A stretch of DNA of 64,000 bases from Qipengyuania sp. SS22. GTDB lineage: Bacteria > Pseudomonadota > Alphaproteobacteria > Sphingomonadales > Sphingomonadaceae. Of this stretch, positions 51,632 through 59,641 are shown in pieces. Where the stretch lies: positions 1-64,000 of the forward strand of contig NZ_CP107048.1 of NCBI RefSeq assembly GCF_025736935.1. The letters are read 5' to 3'. Numbering within the stretch: position 1 is the stretch's first letter; the number at the start of each line of letters is the position of its first letter. A program made the translations under genes and the position numbers. A model generated the notes under the pieces. It was not told the origin of the DNA and made no database searches. It saw only the letters and a program-made list of their open reading frames with translations.

Positions 51632-52168
51632 ATGGCACGCTGGTACATCATCCACGCCTATTCCGGCTTCGAGAACAAGGTCCGCGACGCGATTATCGCC
51701 GAGGCCGAACGCCTTGGTCTGTCCGAGGGCGTCGAGGAGGTCGAGGTTCCGACCGAGACCGTCACCGAGATCAAGCGCGGCAAGAAGGTGCAGATCGAAC
51801 GCAAGTTCATGCCCGGCTACGTGCTGGCCAAGCTGAACATGACCGACGATGTCTATCACCTGGTCAAGAACACGCCCAAGGTGACCGGCTTCCTCGGTAA
51901 CAACAACAAGCCGCAGCCGATCTCCGAAAAGGAAGCGGCGCGCTATTTCGGCGGAGTCGAGGAAGCGCGTTCGGCACCGAAGAAGGAAATCAGCGTCGAT
52001 TACGAAATCGGCGACCAGGTCAAGGTGCTCGACGGCCCCTTCGCCAGCTTCAACGGCCTTGTCGAGGAACTCGATTTCGACAAGCAGAAGGTCAAGGTTT
52101 CGGTCTCGATCTTCGGTCGTGCGACGCCGGTCGAACTCGATTTCGAACAGGTCGAACTGGTCAAGTAA
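51632..52168 (+). CDS. nusG: Transcription termination/antitermination protein NusG
   Basis: A 178-residue NusG binding RNA polymerase, Rho and the ribosomal S10. The N-terminal NGN domain begins WYIIHAYSGFENKV and includes KFMPGYVLAKLNMTDDVYHLVKNTPKVTGFLG. The C-terminal KOW domain has GDQVKVLDGPFASFNGLVEEL. Full length. The usual next genes rplK-rplA do not follow; a hairpin at 52176-52199 ends the unit. Confidence 0.97.
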   Translation: MARWYIIHAYSGFENKVRDAIIAEAERLGLSEGVEEVEVPTETVTEIKRGKKVQIERKFMPGYVLAKLNMTDDVYHLVKNTPKVTGFLGNNNKPQPISEKEAARYFGGVEEARSAPKKEISVDYEIGDQVKVLDGPFASFNGLVEELDFDKQKVKVSVSIFGRATPVELDFEQVELVK

Positions 52169-52175
52169 GACGCTC

Positions 52176-52199
52176 TTTGCCCGCTCAGGTGCGGGCAAA
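52176..52199. terminator. Bidirectional terminator after nusG
   Basis: Nine-base arms TTTGCCCGC (52176-52184) and GCGGGCAAA (52191-52199) around a 6-base loop, with an A-rich left flank. The stop codon of the opposing regulator gene (52185-52187) lies in the loop, so both genes end in one hairpin. Confidence 0.8.
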
Positions 52200-53864
52200 T
52201 TTCCCGGCGATGAAATCCATGACGGGTTCCGGCTGGTCGAACAGCAGGAAGCTGCCCGCATCGGCGATGATGCGCGGTTCGGGTAGCCCGAAGCGCTGCG
52301 CTGTCAGCCGTGCGAATTGCGGGGAAATGTTCGCGTCGTCATCGCCCTGCAGCAGTTCGATCGGGACCGCCGCGTCCTTCAGCAGTGGCGACCATTCGAC
52401 GGACCAGTTGAGCATGGTGTCGATCGGGCCCTTGGTTCCGGATTGCAACATATAGGCAGCGGCGCGGCGCATTCCCCGCACTGTTTCGGGAGCCTGGAAG
52501 GCGCGCAACTCGCGCGGGCACCCCTCGTAGAAATCCTCGACGAAGCGATAGAACTCGCCAGTGCCCATGCTCGCCAGCATTGCGCGCATATGGACTTTCG
52601 CGAATGTCGGAGCGCTGCGGCTGATGCGGAAATGTATCCGCTGGCGTCTCGACAGGAAATCGTAGTCGGACGATCCGATCAGCGGCAGGAATGCCCCCAC
52701 TCCGACAGCCGCGATCAACCGGTCGGGACAGCTGGCTGCCAGCCCCGCGAGCCATGGCATCCCGGCCTGCGCTGCCATGCCGACTACCCTCTCGATACCG
52801 AGATGATCGAGAAATGCGGGAATGCGACGCGCGAATTCACGCGGCGACCCGCGCCCGTGTGCCTTGCCGGTGGTCGCCCCGTGAAACGGGCGCCAGGGTG
52901 CAATGATGCGCAGTTTCGCACGGCGCGCGGCAGCCTGCGCACCGCTGCTCAGGAACAGGCCTTCGAGGGGGTGGCAATAGAGAACCGGCTGGCCGTTGGG
53001 GTCGCCGAACTCCTCCCATGCGATGGTATTGCCATCGGTCTGGGTGAAAATATTCCCGCACTGGTAACTTTCAGCCGCGTCCTCGTCGCCGGGCGGATCG
53101 AGCGAATGGACGAAGCCTGCATAGAGCAGGAGCAGGTCCGCTTGCGAATTGATCGCCAGTTTTCGCTGCAATGCTTTCAGCTGGTTGCGCGCCGTGCCCA
53201 CCGCTCGCCCCCGCTGCTCGGCGAACTCCCTCAAGCTGCCGCCCTTGACCAGGTGACCGGTCAGCGCGAGTTCGGTCTTGGTCAGGCCAAGCGCCTCGCG
53301 GAAAACCTCGCCGACCTTTTCGGTCCATCGCAGCCGTACCGCGTGAAGCGCGATCCCGGTCGTGTCTTCGGTCGCTATCGGCCAGGCGCGAAACCAGCGT
53401 CCGTTTTCGTCCTCGGGAGAGGTGAACAGCCGCAGGAACAGGCGCGGGTTCTCCCGCTTGCCCGCGACGAGGGACCGCAGACGTGTGCGATCGCGCTTGT
53501 CGCTGACGGGGTCGAGCAGCCATTCGGGAATGCCGTCCCCGATATGGACGGAACCGTTCGGGAACAGGCGCTGGTTGCAGGAAACGACGGTTAGATTGGT
53601 ATCGAGTTCGAGGTCGCATTCCACGGCCTGTTCGCGCCGGGTCGTGAGCCCGCTGTAGTCGGTGTCTTGCAGCGGATACATCTTGTCGAAAATCGCAAAG
53701 GCGTTCTCGAAATGCAGCTCGGTCGCCTCTTCGAACCCGGCGAGCTCGGTATCCGCTTCGACCATCTCCGAGAGCAGGGGGACAAAGCCTTCGGGGTTCG
53801 CGATGGCTGCATAGGCCTTCGCGACAACCTCGTTCAGCTGTGCATTCCTGTCGTCGCTGCCCAT
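52185..53864 (-). CDS. LuxR-type regulator with C-terminal non-catalytic alpha/beta-hydrolase domain
   Basis: A 559-residue fusion. Residues about 1-180 form a PAS-like or helical sensor region, about 185-255 a LuxR-type helix-turn-helix (FREALGLTKTELALTGHLV ... SLREFAEQRGRAVGTARNQLKALQRKL), and about 280-559 an alpha/beta-hydrolase fold (VLYCHPLEGL, DRLIAAVGVGAFLP, IELLQGDDDANISP). The nucleophile elbow reads GMAAQAG instead of GxSxG, and the catalytic His position reads AGSFLLFD, so hydrolase activity is not expected. The fold may bind a small ligand that controls DNA binding. Ligand and targets are unknown. ATG at 53864. Confidence 0.82.
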   Translation of the reverse strand: MGSDDRNAQLNEVVAKAYAAIANPEGFVPLLSEMVEADTELAGFEEATELHFENAFAIFDKMYPLQDTDYSGLTTRREQAVECDLELDTNLTVVSCNQRLFPNGSVHIGDGIPEWLLDPVSDKRDRTRLRSLVAGKRENPRLFLRLFTSPEDENGRWFRAWPIATEDTTGIALHAVRLRWTEKVGEVFREALGLTKTELALTGHLVKGGSLREFAEQRGRAVGTARNQLKALQRKLAINSQADLLLLYAGFVHSLDPPGDEDAAESYQCGNIFTQTDGNTIAWEEFGDPNGQPVLYCHPLEGLFLSSGAQAAARRAKLRIIAPWRPFHGATTGKAHGRGSPREFARRIPAFLDHLGIERVVGMAAQAGMPWLAGLAASCPDRLIAAVGVGAFLPLIGSSDYDFLSRRQRIHFRISRSAPTFAKVHMRAMLASMGTGEFYRFVEDFYEGCPRELRAFQAPETVRGMRRAAAYMLQSGTKGPIDTMLNWSVEWSPLLKDAAVPIELLQGDDDANISPQFARLTAQRFGLPEPRIIADAGSFLLFDQPEPVMDFIAGKFART

Positions 53865-54091
53865 CGCGCCCCTCCCCCGGCAGGGTCATAGAGGGCAATC
53901 GCGCTGAAACAAGGCCGCGGTGCAGCTTGGTCGAGATGATGCGGGCGGGGCGGCGCAATGCCTCCCCACCCGCATCGCCGTCTGTCCTCGTGCGCGGGTC
54001 GCGAGCGCATGGAGGACCGACGGATTTAACCGGGCTGGATGCTCGAGATCGCCATGGGACGTGAGCAGAGCCTTTCCAAACCCGGGATGCC

Positions 54092-54907
54092 TCAGCGCGA
54101 GCTGGCGCTTCTGCGATAGGCGAAGGCGACGACGCTCTTGCCCGACGCCTCGTTGTAATACTGGCAATAGAAGTCGGTGCCCTTGTCCGTGTGCAGATTG
54201 GGCATGTTGAAGCCGAGCATATGCATGCCGCGCCGTTCCAGATCCGCATCCCACGCCCCCGAACGGCTCGAATTGCTGCCCGAAGCGGTCGGCGTGTAAC
54301 CCAGCGAATTGCCGGTGTGCAGCATGACGTCCTTGCCCGAGACATTGCTCCAGCTGGGCAATGCCGAGGGGTTGGCGTTCTGCCCGGTGGCCATATCGAC
54401 GCACTGCATTCTCCAGCCGCCCTTCATGGCCGCCCATTGCTTGGCGGGGACCTCGATATACAGCACGTCGCCGCTGCCCATGCTGGGCATGAAGCAGCCG
54501 TTGCTGGCGTTGACCGGCTCGCGGTCGATCACGCCGCTGCGCGACTCCTGCGAGAGACCTTTCTGGAAAGTGTAATCGCCCCATTTGCCAATGAAGGCAT
54601 TGTCGATCGGCAACCCGGCACATTGAGTGAGCGAAGCGTATTTGGCAGGCACCGGACCTGCGCGGCCCCCGCCGCCGGTCGCGGTGGCGACGGTGCGGCC
54701 GCCCACAGCCGCACCGAGCAGGCTGCGGCCATTGGTGCGCTGCGCATTATCGACCGTATCGACGACGTCTCTGGCATCCTCTGCGGTCTTCTCGACCTTC
54801 TTGACGGCCTTCTTGAGCTTGTCGAACGGGCCGGCTTCGGCCGGAACAGCGGCCAGACCGACCGCAGCAATGGTCAGCGAGGCTGCTGTAATCAAAAGAT
54901 GTTTCAT
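54092..54907 (-). CDS. Hypothetical secreted protein
   Basis: A 271-residue protein with a Sec signal peptide (KHLLITAASLTIAAVGLAAVPAEAG). Residues about 28-50 are a Lys/Asp-rich helix (LKKAVKKVEKTAEDARDVVDTV), followed by a glycine-rich linker. The C-terminal part has four cysteines in CAG, NGCF, MQCVDM and YCQYY, suggesting disulfides and a folded periplasmic or surface domain. I recognise no family. The ATG at 54907 fits a signal-bearing start. The gap 53865-54091 to its left holds no convincing gene. Confidence 0.7.
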   Translation of the reverse strand: MKHLLITAASLTIAAVGLAAVPAEAGPFDKLKKAVKKVEKTAEDARDVVDTVDNAQRTNGRSLLGAAVGGRTVATATGGGGRAGPVPAKYASLTQCAGLPIDNAFIGKWGDYTFQKGLSQESRSGVIDREPVNASNGCFMPSMGSGDVLYIEVPAKQWAAMKGGWRMQCVDMATGQNANPSALPSWSNVSGKDVMLHTGNSLGYTPTASGSNSSRSGAWDADLERRGMHMLGFNMPNLHTDKGTDFYCQYYNEASGKSVVAFAYRRSASSR

Positions 54908-55020
54908 GGAGCACGATCCACTGGTTGACTGGTTCGTGCCGACTAGCGGGGACGGGAGCGGGCGATAATGTCCCATATGGGCCAAACGGTCGCGATTAAT
55001 GCGGTCCCGCTGGCCGCCGG

Positions 55021-55049
55021 AGCCCTGCCCGGACGATCCGGGCAGGGCT
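55021..55049 (-). terminator. Inverted-repeat terminator beyond outer-membrane protein gene
   Basis: Perfect 13-base arms (AGCCCTGCCCGGA at 55021-55033 and TCCGGGCAGGGCT at 55037-55049) around a three-base loop. It starts eight bases beyond the end of the gene at 55058 and is G+C-rich, with no T run. Confidence 0.7.
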
Positions 55050-55057
55050 GGCGTGGT

Positions 55058-56170
55058 TCAGAAGGTTTGGCTCAGCGAGACCGAAGCGCGCCAATCCTCG
55101 GGCAGTTGGATGCCGTTGAGGTCCTGGTAGAGCGGCACACCGACTTCCATCCCGATCTGCGGACGATGACGCCCGCCCACGGGTAGTGCGATGTTTGCCC
55201 CGAAGCCGGCCAGCACCCTGTCGCCGCCATAATTGGCCTGGATGTCGGACGGGGTGCGGTGGTTGTGGGGGCCGTTGTAATGGCCGAGGATCTGCCCCTC
55301 GTGCTCCCACGTCAGGCGGCTCGTCAGGCTGAATCCGCTATCGACCAGATAGCTGACCCAGCCACTCGCCTGCGCCTTGTCGCCGAAGGCAAAGCCGCTT
55401 TCATTTGCATCGTCGGTGCGCCAGCGATAGCTCGCCTGCGCGCCATAGCCGATCATGCCCGACTGGCCGGTGACGGTCAGCGCCGGTTCGATGTCCCATG
55501 TCCCGCTGCCCGACTGCATCATGTAATGGACGAAGGTGCCATCCGCGTTCTTGCGGTCGACCTTGCCCGTCGGGGCCCAGACGCCCAGCGTCGCATGCGC
55601 CTTGAACCCCGGCGTGTTGGCGAGGCGGTAGCTCACCGAAACCAGCGTATCGCCAAAACCCTGCGTCGAATGGGTCATGCTCTGGCCGAAGGCCATTCCG
55701 TGATGGCCATGGTCCATATCGCCCATGTCCATGCCGTCCATCGGCATGCCGGTGTTGCTCGGATCGATCCCGACCATGGTCATTTCGTGCCGCATCCAGT
55801 GCGGCATGAGCATGAAGGTGAGCGTGTCGTTGGGGGCGTACATCAGGTCGAGCATGACCATATCCATGCTCATTTTGCTCGCCGCAACGGTGTACCCCGC
55901 AGCAAGTACCTCGGCATCGGACACGGTATCGGTGCCCGACTGGTTGGCGCCCGAATAGCTGTTGCGGGTGTAGCGCAGCCCGATCATGAACTCGCCCCCG
56001 TCGTGGGTATGGCCGTTCATCAGCCCGGCGGCGGGATAGACCGCCACCGGCGTGACGACGATCGGTTCTTCCGCTGCGGGCGGGCCTTCGGGAGCCTCCT
56101 GGGCATAGGCGGGATAGGCGGCGAGGAGCGGCAGCGACGCCAGGACGGCGCGCGCAAAAGCGTGTTTCAT
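55058..56170 (-). CDS. Outer-membrane transporter-like beta-barrel with Met/His-rich loop
   Basis: A 370-residue outer-membrane protein. MKHAFARAVLASLPLLAAYPAYAQ is the signal peptide. The barrel contains the Phenol_MetA_deg-like repeats (FMIGLRYTRNSYSG, YAPNDTLTFMLMPHWMRHEMTM) and ends WRASVSLSQTF. A striking loop MPMDGMDMGDMDHGHHG (about residue 155) is rich in Met, Asp and His, which suits copper binding. It shares a transcription unit with the DUF2946 gene upstream (70-base gap). Its exact transport role is unknown; metal is inferred from composition and context. Confidence 0.75.
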   Translation of the reverse strand: MKHAFARAVLASLPLLAAYPAYAQEAPEGPPAAEEPIVVTPVAVYPAAGLMNGHTHDGGEFMIGLRYTRNSYSGANQSGTDTVSDAEVLAAGYTVAASKMSMDMVMLDLMYAPNDTLTFMLMPHWMRHEMTMVGIDPSNTGMPMDGMDMGDMDHGHHGMAFGQSMTHSTQGFGDTLVSVSYRLANTPGFKAHATLGVWAPTGKVDRKNADGTFVHYMMQSGSGTWDIEPALTVTGQSGMIGYGAQASYRWRTDDANESGFAFGDKAQASGWVSYLVDSGFSLTSRLTWEHEGQILGHYNGPHNHRTPSDIQANYGGDRVLAGFGANIALPVGGRHRPQIGMEVGVPLYQDLNGIQLPEDWRASVSLSQTF

Positions 56171-56239
56171 TGTGTATTCCTGTCGTGAAATGGGGTTTGC
56201 CGAGATTGCGGCGCTCCCCAAGGCGACGGGAAACGCCGG

Positions 56240-56617
56240 TCAGACGACGACAGGAGGTCCGCGACCGGGCGGCAGCAGGAACGCGGTGCGCTGAAGCAGC
56301 AGCGCCGCGAGGACGGCGACGGGTTGCTGTTCCACCGGCGGCGCGGCGACGAGCGCGAGGTCTGCGGGTGCCAGCGGCGCATCGCCCGCGAAACCGGCAA
56401 ACAGGCAGGTCCCGCTTTGATGCGCGGCGCTGTCGTCGGGCGTATGGTCGCGGTCGAGCGGGATGGTGACCACCATCGAGGAATTGCACATCTTGGCCAC
56501 GATCACGTCGCTGCCGCTGGCCGTATCGGGCATCCACCCGGCGGGCACCAGCGCGCGCAGGAACAGCGTTGCCGCCAGCAACAGCCATATCGCCCTGGTT
56601 GAACGCACGCCTTCCAT
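56240..56617 (-). CDS. DUF2946 family protein
   Basis: A 125-residue protein with an N-terminal hydrophobic segment (RAIWLLLAATLFLRALVPAGWMP) that is a signal or membrane anchor. VPAGWMPDTASGSDVIVAKMCN is the typical DUF2946 beginning. Central cysteines in KMCNSS and GTCLFAG could coordinate metal or be linked. A C-terminal hydrophobic helix follows. DUF2946 genes often sit next to copper-handling outer membrane proteins, as with 55058. Function unknown. Confidence 0.72.
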   Translation of the reverse strand: MEGVRSTRAIWLLLAATLFLRALVPAGWMPDTASGSDVIVAKMCNSSMVVTIPLDRDHTPDDSAAHQSGTCLFAGFAGDAPLAPADLALVAAPPVEQQPVAVLAALLLQRTAFLLPPGRGPPVVV

Positions 56618-56669
56618 GGCCCGCGCCTTTAAGCGCGCTGCGGCGACGGTGCAATGATGGTTTCGCGGC

Positions 56670-57695
56670 TTAGCTGCACGCGGTCGATCGGTCCGCCCGC
56701 AAACGCGATGCGATCGTGGTGGTGCGCAGGACCAGCGAAGTGGCTTTGCATTTCTTCAACTGGAAACGTACCTTGCGGTCCTTGAAATCGAGCGACACCC
56801 GGCGGAAGTTCTCCATCAGATCGGTGCCCAGCAGCAACGAGGGTTTGTCCTCCAGTCCGAAGACCTCGAACGGCGGAATATCCGCAAAGGCGATCGGCAC
56901 ATTGCGCAGCATGATCGGACCCAGCTTCATCTCTTTCACCAGCATGAAGTCGATTTCCATTTCCTTGCCGGTAACGCCAAAGACCTTGATCTTGCTGAAA
57001 TTGCCCGCGCGTTTCAGCGCCAGCCTATCCCGCAATGCGCGGTTGCCGATGGTGATTTCCGACCCGGTATCGACCACGGCCTCGACCGTCTGCCGCCCGA
57101 CCTTGACGGCCGTCAGGATCAGTTGGCCGCGCTGGAGGCGGCCACGCACCACGATCACGCCGTCCATTACCGGTTCGGGGGTGAAGCCATCGTCCACGCT
57201 GATATGACGTTTCTCGAAATCGAGCAGCAGACGTTGTTCGACCAGCGCGTCGAGCCCGATCATCCCGTCTCCGCCAAGATCGCGCTCATCCAGCACCGGT
57301 AGTTCGAGATCGGTCGTCGCCGTCGGGCCAAGCACGATTTCATCGACCAATACGCGGTCGACGAGCTTGCTCTCGGTCACCCCGTGCAGCATCGCCGGGG
57401 ACCCGGCAGGCATGGCCAGCCGCCCGGCAAGCCTTTCGCCCACCACCGAGCTGTCCGCCCCGCTGTCGACGACGAATTTGTGCGGGCCCGTACCATTGAC
57501 CATGACATCCACGGTCATCCGGCTGCGCAGCTTGCGCGCGCCGATTTCCTCGCCGCCGATCGCCAGCGTTTCGTCGAACTCGGCAGATGGCAGTTCGGGC
57601 ATGCGAACGGTTGCCGCTGACGGGTCCTGGGCGGAGGAAGCGGACGCCATGCTCAGCAGCGCGGCAAGAGCGATCGAGGTCAGAGCTTTGCTCAT
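56670..57695 (-). CDS. Two-domain retropepsin-like aspartyl protease family protein
   Basis: A 341-residue exported protein (signal peptide MSKALTSIALAALLSMASASSAQ). It has two copies of an aspartyl-protease-type domain with catalytic triplets: VVDSGADSS (about residue 75) and VVDTGSEIT (about residue 210). Each is followed by strands typical of clan AA (for example DGMIGLDAL and LLGTDLMENF). A single-chain pair of retropepsin-like domains would make a pepsin-like active site, so a periplasmic protease is possible. A pseudo-protease or binding role is not excluded. Lys-rich C-terminus (RVRFQLKKCKATS). Substrate unknown. Confidence 0.82.
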   Translation of the reverse strand: MSKALTSIALAALLSMASASSAQDPSAATVRMPELPSAEFDETLAIGGEEIGARKLRSRMTVDVMVNGTGPHKFVVDSGADSSVVGERLAGRLAMPAGSPAMLHGVTESKLVDRVLVDEIVLGPTATTDLELPVLDERDLGGDGMIGLDALVEQRLLLDFEKRHISVDDGFTPEPVMDGVIVVRGRLQRGQLILTAVKVGRQTVEAVVDTGSEITIGNRALRDRLALKRAGNFSKIKVFGVTGKEMEIDFMLVKEMKLGPIMLRNVPIAFADIPPFEVFGLEDKPSLLLGTDLMENFRRVSLDFKDRKVRFQLKKCKATSLVLRTTTIASRLRADRSTACS

Positions 57696-57785
57696 GATCC
57701 GTAGCCATAGACGATAACGCCGCGCCGCGCGAACGCAGGTCGATCAGGGGCGCACCTCGCCCGACCGGCGCGCCGGGTTCTGCGT

Positions 57786-58949
57786 CTAATCGTCGTCGAA
57801 ATTCTCGTCGACGAGCCGCGCGGCGAGCGCGGCCGCTTCGGTATCGGCAGGATCGGCGAGCACGGCGGATGCAGGCGCCTCAAGGCGGTATTCGAGCATG
57901 CCATCCGCAAGCGTACGCACCGCGGTTCCGCGCAGCACCCGCGGGACGATCCGCGTCAGCAGAGTAGTCCCGAACCCGCCCTGTTCGGCAGAGGGTTCGG
58001 CGGCTGTGCCACCACCGGGGAGGTTTTCGCGCCAGGTGAACGTGAACAACTGACCTTCGTCGCGATCCTCGACCGTCCAGGCAATCGCCACGCGGGCGTC
58101 GGGGTCCTGCGAGAAGCTGTATTTCTGCGCATTGGTAGCCAGCTCGTGGATCGCAAGCGAGATCTGTTGCGCGGCTTCGCTGATGATCTGGGTGGACGGA
58201 CCCTGGATGTCGATCCGCTCGCCATAGGTCAGCAGGACGGGTTCGAGCTGCAGTTTCACGATCGTCGCAAGGTCGCCCGAATAATTGTCGTCCCCGCGGA
58301 TCACAGTGGAGGTGGCGCGGGCCAGCGAATGGATGCGGCCCAGCAGCGTGTCGACGAATTCGTCGGTCTTCTCGTGTCCGCGCGCGGTCTGCCGGGTGAG
58401 CGAGGTGACGACCGAGAGCAGATTGGCGCTGCGGTGCACCGCCTCGCGTGCCTGGACGGCGAGATTGGCATTGGCCACACGCAATTCCTCGGTCCGTTCG
58501 GCGACGAGTTCCTCCAGCTTGGCCAGCGTCTCGTTATGCGCGTCGGCCTCCGCCTCGAGCTTGGTGTTGGCTTCGGCCAGCTGCGCGGGCGAGGGCAGTG
58601 CCGCCAGCGTCGGGATCAGCCGGAACAGGACCACCGCGGTTGCCGCCGACACGAGGCCCGTCGCCAGCTTGAGCATTCCGACCCAGGGATAGATCGGATA
58701 CCACAGCGTGACGATACCCACCAGATGCGTGAGTCCGCACAGCAGGATGAAGCTCGCGAACAGCACCACGAGACCGGAGAAGGGAATATCTTCGCGCTTG
58801 CGCAACACCGTCAGCAGCGCGAAGGGAATGGCGGTATAGGACAGGAAGATCAGCAGGTCGCTGCCGGCCCACAATGCCACCAGCCAGGGTTGCCACAGCA
58901 GGCACATGCCATGCGGCATATATTGCCAGATTTCGATGAAGTTCTGCAT
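57786..58949 (-). CDS. HWE-family sensor histidine kinase with ethylene-receptor-like membrane domain
   Basis: A 387-residue sensor kinase. Residues about 20-115 have three membrane spans matching the ethylene-binding domain of plant ETR1: SDLLIFLSYTAIP gives D31, Y38, I41 and P42, and FILLCGLTH gives I68, C71 and H75. The spacing equals that of ETR1 residues D25, Y32, I35, P36, I62, C65 and H69. A coiled-coil linker (about 130-180, LAEANTKLEAEADAH) leads to the HWE kinase: phosphoacceptor EAVHRSANLLSVVTSLTRQT, N-box HELATNAQKYSF and the WxE in FTFTWRENLPGGG. The ATG at 58949 has GGAG upstream; earlier frames lack homology. No response regulator is adjacent. It probably binds a Cu(I)-coordinated ligand. 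Confidence 0.88.
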   Translation of the reverse strand: MQNFIEIWQYMPHGMCLLWQPWLVALWAGSDLLIFLSYTAIPFALLTVLRKREDIPFSGLVVLFASFILLCGLTHLVGIVTLWYPIYPWVGMLKLATGLVSAATAVVLFRLIPTLAALPSPAQLAEANTKLEAEADAHNETLAKLEELVAERTEELRVANANLAVQAREAVHRSANLLSVVTSLTRQTARGHEKTDEFVDTLLGRIHSLARATSTVIRGDDNYSGDLATIVKLQLEPVLLTYGERIDIQGPSTQIISEAAQQISLAIHELATNAQKYSFSQDPDARVAIAWTVEDRDEGQLFTFTWRENLPGGGTAAEPSAEQGGFGTTLLTRIVPRVLRGTAVRTLADGMLEYRLEAPASAVLADPADTEAAALAARLVDENFDDD

Positions 58950-59158
58950 GTGCGCTCCACTTGCGGGAACTTGTGGTAGCATGGTGGGCGGCCCGCGATA
59001 GCAGGGCACCTCCCTTATACCCGCTCTTGAAGGCCCCGCGAGCGGGCGAATCGCTTGCATTCGGAGGCCAGATCGCTATGTGCGCGCCTTCCCAGGTCAT
59101 CCTCGGGATACCCGTGCGGGAGGTTCGCCAAAGCGGACCGCTGGACCGCTTACCATGA

Positions 59159-59182
59159 GCCACGGTTCGAAAGTGCCGTGGC
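59159..59182 (+). promoter_or_regulatory. Leader hairpin upstream of rplK
   Basis: GCCACGG (59159-59165) pairs with CCGTGGC (59176-59182) around a 10-base loop, 23 bases before the rplK ATG and right before the AAAGGAGG ribosome-binding site. Another dyad, AAGCGG...CCGCTT, lies about 20 bases upstream. A ribosomal-protein autogenous control leader is possible but not shown. Confidence 0.45.
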
Positions 59183-59205
59183 AACAGTGAGAAAGGAGGC
59201 CATTC

Positions 59206-59637
59206 ATGGCCAAGAAGATCGACGGCTATATCAAGCTGCAGGTGCCTGCCGGCACCGCCAATCCCTCGCCGCCCATCGGCCCTGCGCTGGGTCAGCGCGG
59301 CGTGAACATCATGGAATTCTGTAAAGCCTTCAATGCCGCGACCGACGGCTTGGAAAAGGGCATGCCGATTCCGACCACGATCACGGTTTATGCCGACCGT
59401 TCGTTCAGCTTCACCACCAAGAGCCCGCCGGCCAGCTTCCTGATCAAGAAGGCCGCCAAGCTCAAGTCGGGCTCGAAAGAGCCGGGCAAGGTTTCTGCCG
59501 GGTCGATCAAGCGTTCGGCGCTGACCGAAATCGCCGAGCAGAAGATGAAGGACCTGAACGCGAACGACATCGAACAGGCCACCAAGATCATCGAAGGCAG
59601 TGCGCGTTCGATGGGCCTCGACGTGGTGGAGGGCTAA
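59206..59637 (+). CDS. rplK: 50S ribosomal protein L11
   Basis: A 143-residue ribosomal protein of the GTPase-associated centre. [34 protein letters not shown] is the conserved N-terminus (proline-rich hinge), and [41 protein letters not shown] the RNA-binding C-terminal domain. Full length with a strong AAAGGAGG ribosome-binding site. It is unlinked from nusG by 7 kb; rplA follows after four bases. Confidence 0.98.
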   Translation: MAKKIDGYIKLQVPAGTANPSPPIGPALGQRGVNIMEFCKAFNAATDGLEKGMPIPTTITVYADRSFSFTTKSPPASFLIKKAAKLKSGSKEPGKVSAGSIKRSALTEIAEQKMKDLNANDIEQATKIIEGSARSMGLDVVEG

Positions 59638-59641
59638 GACC

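Noticed and set aside
53941..53973. Imperfect hairpin left of the hypothetical secreted protein
   Set aside because: One mismatch and no T run, and 118 bases beyond the stop, so a terminator role is too uncertain to list.
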